This document shows positions 5,195 to 5,237 of a DNA stretch of 5,237 nt, one piece after another; positions within the stretch are counted from its first letter, which is position 1; every line of letters begins with the position of its first letter. The notes beneath the pieces were generated by a model, which made no database searches, was not told the DNA's origin, and saw nothing but the letters and a program-made list of their open reading frames with translations. This stretch comes from JAAZMX01 sp035388025 (GTDB taxonomy: Bacteria; Patescibacteriota; Patescibacteriia; UBA2196; GWA2-42-15), in contig DAOOPA010000055.1 in assembly GCA_035388025.1 (NCBI GenBank), forward strand, positions 1 to 5,237, given 5' to 3'. A program made the position numbers and the translations under genes.

Positions 5195-5237
5195 TTATTG
5201 TTGCAGGTCTTTGATATATTGATTTATCTCATCAACT
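5195..5237 (-). CDS. C-terminal end of an unidentified gene (partial)
   Basis: One minus-strand frame is open from the window edge to a TAA at 5195-5197 and reads VDEINQYIKDLQQ. The other two frames have stops (TGA and TAA) close to the edge. The stop lies 5 nt before the prfB ATG, typical operon spacing. Thirteen residues, apparently helical and charged, are too few to name the protein. secA precedes prfB in some bacteria, but nothing here confirms it. Confidence 0.5.
   Translation of the reverse strand, partial: VDEINQYIKDLQQ

Noticed and set aside
1..5237. A novel defence or mobile multi-gene system
   Set aside because: The identified genes are translation factors and DNA-uptake components in a housekeeping arrangement. 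There is no nuclease-effector, integrase, transposase or toxin-antitoxin pair.

Overview
The window looks like a chromosomal segment of an uncultivated bacterium of the Patescibacteria (Candidate Phyla Radiation). The signs are a ComEC channel and a ComEC-type metallo-beta-lactamase encoded as separate genes, an EF-P with a non-canonical tip loop, A/T-rich quasi-repeat elements between genes, and an almost complete lack of Shine-Dalgarno sequences. This placement is an inference from gene style and no marker phylogeny was done. The metallo-beta-lactamase gene ends in TGA and an RF2 is present. UGA is therefore a stop here, which argues against the recoded Gracilibacteria/Absconditabacteria lineages.

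All recognisable genes lie on the minus strand. In transcription order from the right edge they are: the last 13 codons of an unidentified gene (5195-5237); prfB, peptide chain release factor 2 (4083-5189), 5 nt downstream; a 176-nt spacer (3907-4082) holding several hairpins and a plausible promoter; comEC, the DNA-uptake channel without its nuclease domain (2386-3906); a 65-nt spacer; a membrane-anchored ComEC-like metallo-beta-lactamase (1385-2320); a 155-nt spacer made largely of an inverted-repeat element; efp, elongation factor P (672-1229), closed by a strong intrinsic terminator (622-653); a 218-nt spacer with a 127-bp inverted-repeat structure; and an unidentified 138-aa protein (37-453).

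Functionally, prfB and efp act at the ribosome in termination and in relief of polyproline stalling. The comEC and metallo-beta-lactamase genes together rebuild a full ComEC, with a channel for single-stranded DNA plus a putative extracellular nuclease or hydrolase. They are probably co-expressed for natural DNA uptake.

The most distinctive content is in the repeats. A 28-bp GTAGGGG-type palindrome sits inside the comEC reading frame and adds a short peptide loop. A second A/T-rich inverted repeat between comEC and the metallo-beta-lactamase gene supplies the last 17 codons of ComEC. A third, of different sequence but the same architecture, lies just upstream of efp. I see no phage, CRISPR, toxin-antitoxin, tRNA or rRNA gene, and no clearly new multi-gene system.
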